A stretch of DNA of 64,000 bases from contig NZ_FCOE02000009.1 of assembly GCF_001544915.2 (NCBI RefSeq), forward strand, positions 1 to 64,000, in the 5' to 3' direction. The position numbers and the translations under genes are program-made. This document shows, piece after piece, positions 31,237 through 40,403 of the stretch; position 1 is the stretch's first letter; each line of letters begins with the position of its first letter. Source of the DNA: Caballeronia pedi (GTDB lineage: Bacteria; Pseudomonadota; Gammaproteobacteria; Burkholderiales; Burkholderiaceae). Under the pieces are notes generated by a model that worked only from the letters and a program-made list of their open reading frames with translations, did not search any database and was not told where the DNA came from.

Positions 31237-31588
31237 CTCTTCTCAGCATTAATCCCCAGTTGTTCTTTTTATTCTGTAACGCGATTTTCTACAAAAACCG
31301 CGATTTCAGAATTTCGCTTTAGTCCCATCACAATACTTCGCTGTACATTCATACAGTCACTCGCGCGCGTTCGTTGCGGCCGCAGGCGGTCCGACTGTCG
31401 GCACGGCACTGGTCGGAGCCAGCGGAAAGATGGCCTGAATCTCAGGTAAGATTGAGCACGCTCATAGCGTACCTTCGATATGAATAAGCGTTTGTCCAAT
31501 TGTTGAGCGGGGGTTCCGTCTGGAGCCTATGGAAGCTTAATTTCGCCATATCATTCGTTTGCTTTGGTTCTGTGGAAATGCGCCGCAC
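31237..31588. other. Intergenic region past attR
   Basis: 352 nt, more AT-rich than its flanks, with no convincing gene. It holds a LexA-like box at 31341 and two CGCGATTT copies near 31281 and 31304. A 76-codon minus-strand frame (31269-31499) has no ribosome site and unusual composition. Confidence 0.6.
31341..31356. promoter_or_regulatory. LexA-like SOS box
   Basis: CTGTACATTCATACAG matches CTGT-N8-ACAG exactly. It lies 248 bp upstream of the acyltransferase and 105 bp past the att core. A chance match is possible. Confidence 0.45.
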
Positions 31589-32710
31589 ATGAAAGACGAT
31601 ACTAAAAATGCTGAAATTGAAGGGATGCGTGGCGTTGCCGCGCTCTTCGTCTTATACAATCACATCCCGTTCGCATCGGCGGCCTTGAATTCGAAATACC
31701 CCGCACTTTTTGGCTTCGTAGCAGGAAGCCAGCGCTTTTATATCCCCGGGCATTGCGGGTCGCTCGGCGTGCAACTGTTTTTCTGTATTACAGGTTATCT
31801 GTTCTGGAAGAGAGTCGTAGTTTCCGGAAAATCGACTGATTGGGCACAGTTCTATCGGAATCGATTTCTGCGGCTCGCTCCCGCGTATATTCTCTTCGCA
31901 ATATTGATGATGCTTACACTGAGTGTGATCGATGGTTTCGAGAGACACGTATCAGCGTTCGAACTTGCACACGATGTATTCGCGCAGCTAGCTTTAGGTA
32001 TCGTGCAGCAGCGTCGCTTCAATGGAATCGATACGACGATGTTCAACACCGTTACCTGGACGCTCGCATACGAATGGGGATTTTATGTGCTTCTGCCGCT
32101 GCTCGCCGGTTTGAGGGCCAGGCGATGGACAACGGCGGTTGCGCTTGCAGTTCTCGTAATTACTATCTTCATTTACGACGCGCGATTGTACTTGCTACTC
32201 TTTTTCCTGACCGGAGCGATCGCTGCGGAACTTCGCCTCAACGTCCAGTCCCGGCCACTCTTGGGCTCGTTGGCATTCTGCGCCCTTGCGCTGGCCGACG
32301 TCATGTTTCCCAAGGAAGCGATAGCAACCGCGATTTCCGCGGTTGCAGGATTTAGCTCGTTCGCGGACGTTACCGTTGCTTTGGTTCAATGGGTAATCGT
32401 GAGCGCAGCGTTTTTTGTCGCTATCAAAACCAAACCCTATATACTGCGCCTTCGACCATTAATGATGCTCGGAACGATCAGTTACAGTTTGTACCTGCTT
32501 CATCTAACGGTGCTGCAGATCTCTATCCGAATCGCGGATAGGTTTGAACCGATCTCGCAATGGAGCATCGCGCATTTCTGGCACTGGGCCATCATTGCGA
32601 CAGTCTGTTCGATCGGCGCCGCAGCTCTCTCCTACGCATTCGTTGAGCGCCCCTTCCTGCATCGAAGACGAAACGAACGACGTTCTGCGCTGGCAAGTCA
32701 GGGACTGTGA
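31589..32710 (+). CDS. Acyltransferase 3 family membrane protein (OafA-like)
   Basis: 373 residues from the ATG at 31589. The N-terminal motif EIEGMRGVAALFVLYNHIPF holds the family's R (GxRG) and H. About ten membrane segments follow, with SYSLYLLHLTVL and the closing FVERPFLHRR typical of the OafA/YrhL family. It probably O-acylates surface polysaccharide. The coding DNA is less GC-rich than its neighbours, and a decayed att copy follows it, suggesting transferred cargo, like phage-borne O-antigen acetylases near att sites. Confidence 0.88.
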   Translation: MKDDTKNAEIEGMRGVAALFVLYNHIPFASAALNSKYPALFGFVAGSQRFYIPGHCGSLGVQLFFCITGYLFWKRVVVSGKSTDWAQFYRNRFLRLAPAYILFAILMMLTLSVIDGFERHVSAFELAHDVFAQLALGIVQQRRFNGIDTTMFNTVTWTLAYEWGFYVLLPLLAGLRARRWTTAVALAVLVITIFIYDARLYLLLFFLTGAIAAELRLNVQSRPLLGSLAFCALALADVMFPKEAIATAISAVAGFSSFADVTVALVQWVIVSAAFFVAIKTKPYILRLRPLMMLGTISYSLYLLHLTVLQISIRIADRFEPISQWSIAHFWHWAIIATVCSIGAAALSYAFVERPFLHRRRNERRSALASQGL

Positions 32711-32743
32711 GCGTTGATATTCTTCATGCGGCGCGTTTCATAA

Positions 32744-32774
32744 GTCGTGCGTTCGAGTTCCATCGGCCACCGCA
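32744..32774 (+). other. Decayed second tRNA-His 3' end (old att?)
   Basis: It matches the tRNA-His 3' end at 31206-31236 in 27 of 31 positions (GTCGTG, GTTCGAGT, CCATC, GCCACC, CA). One mismatch breaks the T-stem, so it is not functional. It is followed after 14 nt by a strong terminator. Confidence 0.65.
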
Positions 32775-32788
32775 CCGGAAATTCATGC

Positions 32789-32818
32789 AAAAAGCCCAGT
32801 GATCCGACTGGGCTTTTT
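32789..32818 (+). terminator. Rho-independent terminator
   Basis: AAAAAGCCCAG/CTGGGCTTTTT with an 8-nt loop. It probably is the original terminator of the tRNA-His locus and now also ends the acyltransferase transcript. Confidence 0.88.
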
Positions 32819-32886
32819 GCTTTCACGGAGCTGGCTCGGGCACGCGTCATGCACATCGAAGGTCTCCCCTTCGCGAAAGACCGATC

Positions 32887-33132
32887 ATGACCCGAGCTCC
32901 CCTCGCGATAGCCACCCTCCTTCTCGTCGCGTCTTTCGCAACTCAAGCCCAGACCGCGCGCCCCGACGACAGCGCATCGATGGTCAAGCCACCGGGCGCA
33001 CCCGGCGCGCCGTCGGCAAGCGCGACGCGCCCCGACAATCCTGACAACATGCCCGTCAAGCGTCCGAACCCGCCGCCGAACAGCGATCGCATGCTGCATC
33101 ACAGCCCCGCCAGCGACGCAATCGCAAAATAG
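32887..33132 (+). CDS. Small secreted Pro-rich protein
   Basis: 81 residues. The signal peptide MTRAPLAIATLLLVASFATQ is followed by AQT (cleavage likely near 22). The mature part is rich in Pro, Asp and Asn and probably disordered. First host gene past the prophage. No family recognised. Confidence 0.6.
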   Translation: MTRAPLAIATLLLVASFATQAQTARPDDSASMVKPPGAPGAPSASATRPDNPDNMPVKRPNPPPNSDRMLHHSPASDAIAK

Positions 33133-33241
33133 CCCGCAATCGCGACGGAACCGGCTCGGAAGCGCGCGCGACGCCACTATAATGGCGCTCGTCACGATAA
33201 TCGGAGAGAAACGCGCCTTGAGGCTCCAGGCGGTCTAGCCA

Positions 33242-33667
33242 ATGCAAAAAGTCATTCTGCCGTTCGTTTCTGGTTTTCTTGCCGCACTCTTCTTTCGCGA
33301 ATCGACGCTGGCGCTGCTGCATGCCGCGGGTCTCGTCGATCCAGCCGGCTATTCCACCGCGCCGTTCCTGCCGCTCGGCATTCCCGAATTCATCGCCAAT
33401 GCGCTATGGAGCTCGATCTTCGGCGTGCTGATGGCGTGGCTGCTGCGCGTCGCGCCCGATCGCAGCGCGCCGTGGATCGGCGCTCTCGTATTCGGCGGCA
33501 TCGTGCTGACGGCCGTGGGCGTGTTCGTGATCGATCCGGCGCGCGGCATCTGGCCGACCGGCAACATGCTGCCGCGCCTCGCGCCGAACTTCATCGCGAA
33601 CGCGATCTGGGGCTGGGGCGCGCTCGTGTTCATGCGCGCGTTCATGGCGGGCAGCGAATCGCGCTGA
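33242..33667 (+). CDS. Conserved four-helix membrane protein
   Basis: 141 residues with hydrophobic segments at about 5-20, 48-68, 80-98 and 115-133. The motif PxFIANALWSSIFG recurs as PNFIANAIWGWGA, indicating an internal repeat of two similar halves. Burkholderiaceae have similar proteins of unknown role. It ends before a terminator. Confidence 0.7.
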   Translation: MQKVILPFVSGFLAALFFRESTLALLHAAGLVDPAGYSTAPFLPLGIPEFIANALWSSIFGVLMAWLLRVAPDRSAPWIGALVFGGIVLTAVGVFVIDPARGIWPTGNMLPRLAPNFIANAIWGWGALVFMRAFMAGSESR

Positions 33668-33684
33668 ACCGGCGTCGCAATGAA

Positions 33685-33706
33685 AAACGGCCCACGCGGG
33701 CCGTTT
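33685..33706. terminator. Bidirectional terminator
   Basis: AAACGGCCC-ACGC-GGGCCGTTT between the convergent membrane-protein and hydratase genes. Confidence 0.85.
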
Positions 33707-33717
33707 CTCTCACAGCG

Positions 33718-34827
33718 TCAGTCCTTCAACAGCCGTAGCGGATGCGACGCGGGCGTCCACGCGCTCTCGAACATCCGGTCCACATCGGCGGTGTTCACGT
33801 CTTCGACGCGCGCGATCTTCCATTGCGGCTCGTTGTCCTTGTCGACGATCCGAGCGCGGATACCCTCCAGAACGTCCCCGCGCGCGAACATCGTGCGCGT
33901 GAGATCGAGATCGCGGCGCAGCGTCTCGGCCATCGTCGAGAACTTCGCGCGATCGACCTGCTGCAGCGCTACATCGACGGAAAGCGGCGAGCGCTCGCGC
34001 AACTCGGCGGCCGTGCGCTTTGCCCAGTCGTTGCCGACGTCCGCCTCGCGCTCCAGCGACGCCAGGATCGACGCACCGTTGCCCGCCGCGAAGTGCTTGT
34101 CGATCATCGTGCGCGCATCGGCGAGTTCGCTCCGCTCGGGAATTGGCGCGACCTTGTACTTCGTGGTTTCGTTCTGCACGAAACGTATGATCTCCACGCC
34201 ATCCAGAAAACGCTGATGCCTCAGGGACTCGACGAGCCCTGGCAGCGCGCCATCGTCGAGATAGGCGTCGGCCATGCGGGCGTAGAGCGCGTCGGCGGCT
34301 GCGAGACTCGCGCCCGTCGCCGCGAGATAGCGGCCGATCGCGCCCGGCGTGCGCGCGAGAAACCAGCTCACGCCGACATCGGGAAAGAGCCCGATGCGCG
34401 TCTCGGGCATCGCCATCCGGGTCGACTGCGTGACGATGCGCAGCCCGCCCGTATGATGCGCGCCCTGCGAAATGCCCATGCCGCCGCCCATCACGACGCC
34501 GTTCACGACCGCGACGTAGGGCTTCGGAAACGTGAAGATCGCGTGGTTGAGCTTGTATTCGTCGGTGAAAAATGCGTCGATCGCTTCGCGTTCGCCCGCT
34601 ATCGCCGACTCGTACAGGAAGCGGATGTCCCCGCCCGCGCAGAACGCGCGCACGTGCGGGCTATAGACGACGACTGCGCGGATCGCCTGATCGTGGCGCC
34701 ACGCGCGCAATGCCTCGCTGATCGCGCGCAGCATCGGCGCGGTCAACGCGTTGAGTGCCTTCGGACGATCGAGCGCAATGAAGCCGATGCCATTGGCGGT
34801 GTCGATACGGATGTCTTCGGTGGTCAT
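33718..34827 (-). CDS. Enoyl-CoA hydratase/3-hydroxyisobutyryl-CoA hydrolase family
   Basis: 369 residues from the ATG at 34827, which overlaps the TetR stop (ATGA). The crotonase core is AFCAGGDIRFLYE, VVMGGGMGISQGAHHTGGLR, AMPETRIGLFPDVGVSWFLA; the length and the PET-IGLFPDVG motif fit 3-hydroxyisobutyryl-CoA hydrolase (ECH_2, valine degradation) better than a plain hydratase. The substrate is not proven by sequence. Confidence 0.85.
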   Translation of the reverse strand: MTTEDIRIDTANGIGFIALDRPKALNALTAPMLRAISEALRAWRHDQAIRAVVVYSPHVRAFCAGGDIRFLYESAIAGEREAIDAFFTDEYKLNHAIFTFPKPYVAVVNGVVMGGGMGISQGAHHTGGLRIVTQSTRMAMPETRIGLFPDVGVSWFLARTPGAIGRYLAATGASLAAADALYARMADAYLDDGALPGLVESLRHQRFLDGVEIIRFVQNETTKYKVAPIPERSELADARTMIDKHFAAGNGASILASLEREADVGNDWAKRTAAELRERSPLSVDVALQQVDRAKFSTMAETLRRDLDLTRTMFARGDVLEGIRARIVDKDNEPQWKIARVEDVNTADVDRMFESAWTPASHPLRLLKD

Positions 34828-35522
34828 CGTGTTGAAGTGTCGGGTCGATTCGCACAAGTGAATCGGGATTCGGTTCCGTTGACCGGCGCGAACCACGCAT
34901 CGAGCGACAACTCGACGAGCGTCGCGACCGGCGTCTCGGGCAACGACGCGCCGTTCAGTTTCAGCGCGACGATGCCATGCAGATTCGCCCACAGCCCTTC
35001 CGCACAGGCGAGCGGCGCGGCGCGAGGCGGCAGGCGGTCGGCCGCGCGCAACTCGACGAACGCGTCCGCGATCAGCGAAAGCGCCGCCGCGCCGGATTCC
35101 GCCGCGTGGCCGCTCGCAGTGGCTTCGGCACCTGCGTCGGCGAAAGCTGCGGGCTCCATGAACATCATGAACATCAGCCGATACGTCTCGGGCTCGGCCA
35201 GCCCGAATTCGACATACGCGCGTGCCATTGCGTTCAGCCGCGCGGCCGGGTCGACGATCGTCGAGTGCGCGAGAAACGCTTCGCGCAAACGCGCGTGCCC
35301 TTCCGTGCGCAACGCCCGGGCGATCTCGTCACGGCTCCTGAAATGAAGATAGAGCGCGGCGGGAGAATAGTCGATCGCCTCGGCGAGCTTTCTCATCGAG
35401 AGCGATGCGAACCCTTCGCGCTTCACGATTTCACGCGATACCTGAAGTATGCGCTCGCGCAGCGCCTGACGCTGCTCGCGTCTTTGCTCGGTGCGCTGCG
35501 CTTGCAGTCCCGTCCGAGGCAT
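34824..35522 (-). CDS. TetR/AcrR family regulator
   Basis: 232 residues from the ATG at 35522. DNA-binding domain: ILQVSREIVKREGFASLSMR, KLAEAIDYSPAALYLHFRSR. The C-terminal ligand domain has the WHG-type pattern (CAEGLWANLHGIVALKLNG). It is translationally coupled to the downstream hydrolase and probably controls it. Confidence 0.88.
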   Translation of the reverse strand: MPRTGLQAQRTEQRREQRQALRERILQVSREIVKREGFASLSMRKLAEAIDYSPAALYLHFRSRDEIARALRTEGHARLREAFLAHSTIVDPAARLNAMARAYVEFGLAEPETYRLMFMMFMEPAAFADAGAEATASGHAAESGAAALSLIADAFVELRAADRLPPRAAPLACAEGLWANLHGIVALKLNGASLPETPVATLVELSLDAWFAPVNGTESRFTCANRPDTSTR

Positions 35523-35571
35523 TGTCGGCACCGCCTCTTTCGAAGTCAATTCGCGGCGCGGGCGCGCCCGC

Positions 35572-35754
35572 TCAGACGATCATCTTGCCGTCGTCGTCCC
35601 GACGCGATGCCGCGCGATACAACGGCTCTTCCGAGTCGCGCAACACGACCGAAGCGAACACGATGCACAACGCAAGAATCAGCACACCAACGGCTGCCCA
35701 GATGAGCCATAGCGCATTGGACTCGACAAGTGAGTGAAGAAAGGAATGAAGCAT
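35572..35754 (-). CDS. Small single-span membrane protein
   Basis: 60 residues with one membrane helix (about 15-40: ALWLIWAAVGVLILALCIVF) and a charged tail ending DDDGKMIV. The gene lies upstream of the TetR gene on the same strand. Unknown function. Confidence 0.55.
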   Translation of the reverse strand: MLHSFLHSLVESNALWLIWAAVGVLILALCIVFASVVLRDSEEPLYRAASRRDDDGKMIV

Positions 35755-35966
35755 GACGACCCCGCGCGATTTTTATATTTGGTTGCTCAAACACAGCTCA
35801 AAGCCGTTGAGCAAGTAGTGTGCCGAGCGAATCGCATCGCGTGCGGCATAAAGTGATGGTACTCCGTTGCAGGGATGCGCGAAAGGAGCGCGACGAATCT
35901 CGCGTCGATAAAAGTTCGCTGCGCGATGCAGGTCTTACATCGCGCCGTGTAAGAGCGAGGGCTGTG

Positions 35967-36251
35967 TCAGGCCGTGACGCGTCCCGGCGGAAAGTGTCCG
36001 CTTTTCAAAAGCACCGGCATGCCGTTGGTCACGCGCAGATGCTCGCGCGCGACTTCCTCGATGCGCGGGCGGCCCGCATCGAATGCGTCGATCCAGCCGG
36101 CGCTGTCGTAGCTTTGCGCGCCGAAGTGATCTTCCAGCGCTTCGACCGATATGGCGCACGGCACGCGCCGGCCATCGACGATCGCGGCGAACTCGACGGT
36201 CAGGTTGGTATCGCGGTAATCGGGCGCGTCCGGGAGGAATCGAATATTCAT
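35967..36251 (-). CDS. DUF1488 family protein
   Basis: 94 residues from the ATG at 36251. DTNLTVEFAAIVDGRRVPCA, ISVEALEDHFGAQSYDSAGW and ARPRIEEVAREHLR-type residues match the small DUF1488 family of Burkholderiaceae. Function unknown. Confidence 0.75.
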   Translation of the reverse strand: MNIRFLPDAPDYRDTNLTVEFAAIVDGRRVPCAISVEALEDHFGAQSYDSAGWIDAFDAGRPRIEEVAREHLRVTNGMPVLLKSGHFPPGRVTA

Positions 36252-36426
36252 GATTGTCTCGTTGCTGGGGCGTGGCGGCCGATGCACGAAGCATCCAGCC
36301 GGGACCGACGCGAAGACGTTCAAGCGCTCCATTCGATGCGAGCCGTTCGCAGCCACGCAAACGATCGCACGAATCGATTCGGCGATTATGGTACTCGCGC
36401 TCGCGCCGCGTGGTCCAGCGCCGCGT

Positions 36427-36780
36427 TCAGGCAGCGAGCACGGTTTCATCGACATCCACGACGAGCAGCGAACTCGCGCGTGGATCGGCATAGTTGAAGT
36501 CGAGCAGCCGGCTCATTTCGCGCACGCGTTCGCATACACGCTGCCGCCCCTGCTCGGACAGATGCGGATAATCGCGCAGCACCAGCGCATCGAAGCGATA
36601 GTGCACGCCCCACGCGATATTGCCGGGATGATTCGCCACGCCGCCCGTGCGCCAGCTCACGAAGAGCGCGGGCGTCGCCTCGAGTCCGACTTCCGCGACA
36701 TCCGCGCCGCTCGGAAAAAGGTCGATCAGGCAATTCGCGACGTCGTACAGCACGGTGTGTCGAAGGTGAACGGGACGCAT
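36427..36780 (-). CDS. Hypothetical Burkholderiaceae protein
   Basis: 117 residues: LRHTVLYDVANCLIDLFPSG, ATPALFVSWRTGGVANHPGN, HYRFDALVLRDYPHLSEQGR. Soluble, mixed alpha/beta. The ATG overlaps the upstream stop (TGATG), so it forms an operon with the next gene. I cannot name the family with confidence. Confidence 0.65.
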   Translation of the reverse strand: MRPVHLRHTVLYDVANCLIDLFPSGADVAEVGLEATPALFVSWRTGGVANHPGNIAWGVHYRFDALVLRDYPHLSEQGRQRVCERVREMSRLLDFNYADPRASSLLVVDVDETVLAA

Positions 36781-37046
36781 CAGATCGAGTGCAGCAAGCG
36801 GTCGATGTACTCACGCGCGGCTTGCTCCACATGCGCGAGCGCTTCGCCTTCGGTTGCAAAGCGACGCTCGGGCCCGAGATCGACGAGCGCTTCGAAGCGA
36901 TGCGCGTCGTCCGGGCCGCCGCGCGCGAGACTCACCGAGCCGACGTAGATCGGCGCGTTGCCATCGGTTTCGCCGTGTGTCTGCACGAGCCGCGCCGACG
37001 CGCTGATGTAATACCCTCGATATGGCCCCGAGACTCTTTCCGCCAT
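36780..37046 (-). CDS. Hypothetical Burkholderiaceae protein
   Basis: 88 residues from the ATG at 37046 with GGAGG 8 nt upstream. GPYRGYYISASARLV, PIYVGSVSLARGG and a C-terminal helix (EGEALAHVEQAAREYIDRLL). A small compact protein common to the family. Coupled to the 117-residue gene. Function unknown. Confidence 0.65.
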   Translation of the reverse strand: MAERVSGPYRGYYISASARLVQTHGETDGNAPIYVGSVSLARGGPDDAHRFEALVDLGPERRFATEGEALAHVEQAAREYIDRLLHSI

Positions 37047-37355
37047 GTCATTTCCTCCCTTCTGTTCGTGCCGCATGCCTTTGTCTTAAAGCGCCCGACA
37101 GGCAATTTGAACCGACATTCCGAATGAGTAAGGCGTGTGATCCGGAAAATAGTTCATCGGGCGCGGACGGAGCCGCTCACCGCTTCGTTCGCAAGCATCG
37201 CGCCCGAGCGGGCCTTCGCCGTCGTGTCAGGCCGCTAACAACCGCTTACGTGTGGCGTAAGCCGCGTATGGGACAATGCACATCTCAAAAAACGCGCACT
37301 CGCCTTCGCATACGGCGCCAGGGCGCGTATCGCAATTCGCTCACACGAGGTAAAG
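37047..37355. other. Intergenic region
   Basis: 309 nt between divergent genes. I see no gene, repeat or RNA in it. It should hold both promoters. Confidence 0.5.
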
Positions 37356-37739
37356 ATGAAGGAACCCGGTCGGCGCTTGCGCCGTATTTCCGCTCGCGCC
37401 GCGCATGACGGCGCCGTTTCGCGCTTCACATGGCTGCGCGCGGCCACGCTCGGCGCGGCAGTCGCCGCCCTCGCGAGCCTCGGCGCTTGCGCGTCGTCGA
37501 ACGAAGCGTCGCTCATCAACCTGCCCGACGGACAGACGGGCTACGCCGTCAATTGCAGCGGCGCGGATGCCGGATCGAGCTGGGCGAGCTGCTACGTGCT
37601 CGCCGGCAAGAAGTGCGGCGCGACGGGCTACGACATCGTCTCGAAGGACAACGAGGAAGGCGGACCGACCGGCGGCGGAATCAGCAATGTGGTTTCCGCG
37701 AACGTCAAGAACCGCTCGATGATCGTGCGCTGCAAATAA
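37356..37739 (+). CDS. Small lipoprotein
   Basis: 127 residues with an extended N-terminus, a hydrophobic signal at about 27-45 and a lipobox LGAC (Cys45). The mature part has CSGADAGSSWASCYVLAGKK and further Cys residues, a pattern found in Burkholderia outer-membrane lipoproteins of unknown role. GGT precedes the ATG. Confidence 0.7.
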   Translation: MKEPGRRLRRISARAAHDGAVSRFTWLRAATLGAAVAALASLGACASSNEASLINLPDGQTGYAVNCSGADAGSSWASCYVLAGKKCGATGYDIVSKDNEEGGPTGGGISNVVSANVKNRSMIVRCK

Positions 37740-37756
37740 ACTCGACTGCGCGTGCG

Positions 37757-38095
37757 TCAGTGCGCGCTCATCTTCGAGAACGCATTGAGCACCACGACGC
37801 CCGCGACGATGAGGCCCATGCCGAACATGGCGGGCAGATCGGGCGTCTGCTTGAAAAGCAGCGCGGCGACGAGCGTGATGAGCACGATGCCCGCACCCGA
37901 CCACACCGCATACACGATACCGACGGGCAACGTGCGCAGCGTCAGCGACAGCAGATAGAACGACAGCCCGTATCCGGCCACGACGATGGCCGCGGGCAGC
38001 GCGCGCGTGAAGCCATCGGAGGCGCGCAGTGCGGAAGTCGCGATCACTTCCGCGACGATCGCGATGGCGAGCAGCACATAAGCGGTTGAGCGCAT
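37757..38095 (-). CDS. SMR family multidrug efflux transporter
   Basis: 112 residues from the ATG at 38095. Four membrane helices; the essential Glu lies in the first (LLAIAIVAEVIATSALRAS), and YGLSFYLLSLTLRTLPVGIV, YAVWSGAGIVLITLVAALLF are SMR signatures. Proton-coupled export of cationic drugs (EmrE/QacE type). It follows the HbpS-like gene by 4 nt. Confidence 0.9.
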   Translation of the reverse strand: MRSTAYVLLAIAIVAEVIATSALRASDGFTRALPAAIVVAGYGLSFYLLSLTLRTLPVGIVYAVWSGAGIVLITLVAALLFKQTPDLPAMFGMGLIVAGVVVLNAFSKMSAH

Positions 38096-38099
38096 CGTG

Positions 38100-38597
38100 T
38101 CAGTCGCGTCCGAGCGAGAGCTTGCCGAAGTCCTGGCCAAGCACGGCGCATAGCGCTTCGACGACCATCTGATGATCGTCGCGTTGTGGAAGCCCCGACA
38201 CCGCGACCGAACCGATCACGCCCGCGCCGGACACACGCAGCGGAAATGCGCCGCCGTGTGTGGCGAACTCTGCGGAATTCAGGCCGTACTTCTCGGCGAG
38301 CGTCGTTCCCGCCTGCTGTAGCGCAAGACCGAGCGCGTACGAGCTGCGATGGAAATGCTCGACCGTGCGCGACTTGCGCTCGACCCAGCGCGCGTTATCG
38401 GGCGTGGTGCCTTCGAGCGCGGCGTAGAAGAGCTTGCGCCCGAAGGTGCGTACATCGATGACGACGGCCGCGTCGCGCGCGAGCGCCATTTCGCGCAATT
38501 GCGTGCCGATCTGCCACGCGTGTTCGGCATGAAACTGCGGGAACACGAGCGTGTGTTCCTGATGCGCGATGGCTTGAAGAACGTGTGGAATGTCCAT
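38100..38597 (-). CDS. UPF0303/HbpS-like protein
   Basis: 165 residues. The family core is visible: [59 protein letters not shown] and [20 protein letters not shown]. The UPF0303/haem-degrading-type fold binds haem or small ligands in some members; its role here is unknown. Confidence 0.85.
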   Translation of the reverse strand: MDIPHVLQAIAHQEHTLVFPQFHAEHAWQIGTQLREMALARDAAVVIDVRTFGRKLFYAALEGTTPDNARWVERKSRTVEHFHRSSYALGLALQQAGTTLAEKYGLNSAEFATHGGAFPLRVSGAGVIGSVAVSGLPQRDDHQMVVEALCAVLGQDFGKLSLGRD

Positions 38598-38746
38598 GAG
38601 CGAGCGGCTCCTCTATGGCGTGTGCGGACTTGCGATTTTGACATGCGCACGCGATGCCGCGATGTACGAGTTGGTCATGAACCGGTGCAATTGCGACTTC
38701 GTGAGCCTGCGCCTCGGACGTATCGACGATGCGCGCGCGGAAATGC

Positions 38747-38772
38747 AAAAAGCCCGGCTTGACCGGGCTTTT
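38747..38772 (-). terminator. Terminator of the tRNA-fMet transcript
   Basis: AAAAGCCCGG/CCGGGCTTTT with a 5-nt loop and a T-run in the minus direction, 20 nt past the tRNA CCA end. Confidence 0.88.
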
Positions 38773-38792
38773 GTGCGTGATGCTGGACGGGT

Positions 38793-38869
<77 letters not shown>

Positions 38870-39069
38870 TCCGTCGAAGAAAAGATTATAAGTCATCGCT
38901 TACTTTGGCGCAATGCCTCGTTTGCTTCAATCGATGAAAAGAGAAGATTCGAACGATCGATGCTGCGTCGAAGCGCCTCGTCCCAAAGCGAAGAGCATGG
39001 AAACACACATGGCATAATCGTCCGCTCATCATCGTCTTCATATCGACAACGTATTGGATCGAGCGCGGT

Positions 39070-39441
39070 ATGCGTGACTTGCGTCGGAGCATCATCGGGA
39101 AGATCGGCGGCTTCGCGGCGTTATGCGCGATGCTGCTGCTCTCGCTCGCGCCCGTCGCATCGCAAACGCTCGAACATGCGCGCATCGAGTCGCTGCTCAC
39201 CGCCGTGTGCGCATCCGATGGACAAGCCCCACAGAACCCGCATCACGGCATCGTCGATCATTTGCAGGCGTGTGCCTATTGCGATCTCATCGCGCACGCG
39301 CCCACGCCGCCGACCTCGCTTCATCGAGCCTCCTTCGCGTTTGCGCCGCGCGACGTGTTTGCCGCCGCCCCGTTCATCGATACGCCTCGCCGCGCCCTGC
39401 CCGGCGCCGCACAGCCGCGCGCCCCGCCCGCCTTCGCCTGA
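39070..39441 (+). CDS. DUF2946 protein of the copper cluster
   Basis: 123 residues. Signal/anchor at about 10-32, then QAPQNPHHGIVDHLQACAYC and DLIAH, the DUF2946 pattern, and a Pro-rich tail. DUF2946 proteins usually sit beside copper genes (here copC and PCuAC), suggesting copper binding in the periplasm through the His/Cys residues. Confidence 0.75.
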   Translation: MRDLRRSIIGKIGGFAALCAMLLLSLAPVASQTLEHARIESLLTAVCASDGQAPQNPHHGIVDHLQACAYCDLIAHAPTPPTSLHRASFAFAPRDVFAAAPFIDTPRRALPGAAQPRAPPAFA

Positions 39442-39526
39442 ATCGCGTTCTTACGCACAGGCCTTCACATCCCCATTGCACCCATCGCCCGGCCAGCATC
39501 CCGCTGCGGGCACGCAAGGACATATC

Positions 39527-39889
39527 ATGCTTTCATCATCGCTCATGCGCGGCGTGCTCGCGCTCGCATTCGTCGGCTCCGCGCAGCTCGCATTCGCGCA
39601 CGCCTTGCCGAAGCTGCAACAACCCGGTCCCGGCGCAACCGTCAGCGCGCCGCATGAAGTCGCGATCGACTTCGGCGAAGCGCTGGAGCCTACCTTCAGC
39701 AAGCTCATCGTCACCGATGCCAAGGGCACGCAGGTCAACACGGCAAAGTCCGCCGTCGACGCCAACGACAAGAAGCACATGAGCGTCGCGCTCCCCGATC
39801 TCGCTCCGGGCGTCTACAAGGTGCAATGGACCGCTGTCGCGGCGGACGGGCATCGCACGCAAGGCCATTACAACTTCACCGTCAAGTGA
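39527..39889 (+). CDS. CopC-type periplasmic copper protein
   Basis: 120 residues from the ATG at 39527 with AAGGA 8 nt upstream. Signal peptide through AQLAFA, mature start [20 protein letters not shown] (His1 copper ligand), then the CopC beta-barrel ([20 protein letters not shown], including Asp-Gly-His). It binds Cu(II). It precedes PCuAC by 7 nt. Confidence 0.9.
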   Translation: MLSSSLMRGVLALAFVGSAQLAFAHALPKLQQPGPGATVSAPHEVAIDFGEALEPTFSKLIVTDAKGTQVNTAKSAVDANDKKHMSVALPDLAPGVYKVQWTAVAADGHRTQGHYNFTVK

Positions 39890-39896
39890 GAACACA

Positions 39897-40328
39897 ATGA
39901 AAAAGATCGCTGTACTCGTGGGCGCGCTCGCGTGCGCTTCCATCGCCCAGGCCGCTACGCTCGAAGCGCGCGACTGCTGGGTCCGCGCGATGCCGCCGAA
40001 CCTGCCGTCGTCGGGCTACTTCACCGTCGCGAACAACGGCGACAAGCCCGCAACGATCACGGCCGCCGACACGCCCGCGTTCGGCATGGCGATGATGCAC
40101 AAGTCGGAAAGCAAGAACGGCACGGCGACGATGTCGCACGTGGAGTCCGTCGATGTACCCGCGCACGGCACGTTGAGCTTCGCGCCGAAGGGGTATCATC
40201 TGATGCTCGAAGAGCCGGCCAAGCCGCTCAAGATCGGCTCGACGATTCCCCTCACACTTTCGTTCGCCGACAAGTCCAAGCTCAACGTGACCTGCGAAGT
40301 GAAATCGGCGGCGACGGTCGGTCACTGA
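39897..40328 (+). CDS. PCu(A)C copper chaperone
   Basis: 143 residues with a signal peptide ending AQA. The Cu(I) site is visible as [14 protein letters not shown], then [11 protein letters not shown] and YHLML (H-M-x10-M-x-H-x-M family pattern). It delivers copper to cytochrome oxidase in the periplasm. Cotranscribed with copC; a terminator follows. Confidence 0.9.
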   Translation: MKKIAVLVGALACASIAQAATLEARDCWVRAMPPNLPSSGYFTVANNGDKPATITAADTPAFGMAMMHKSESKNGTATMSHVESVDVPAHGTLSFAPKGYHLMLEEPAKPLKIGSTIPLTLSFADKSKLNVTCEVKSAATVGH

Positions 40329-40347
40329 TCGCATCAGCCACAAAAGC

Positions 40348-40384
40348 AAAGCGCGCCGGGTTTAGAGTCCGGCGCGCTTTTTTA
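40348..40384 (+). terminator. Rho-independent terminator after the copper operon
   Basis: AAAGCGCGCCGG/CCGGCGCGCTTT with a 9-nt loop and a TTTT tail. Confidence 0.88.
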
Positions 40385-40403
40385 TCGACCACGCAAAATC
40401 ACA

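Noticed and set aside
31269..31499. 76-codon minus-strand frame near attR
   Set aside because: No ribosome site, Arg-rich composition and no neighbour context; only the LexA-like box is kept.
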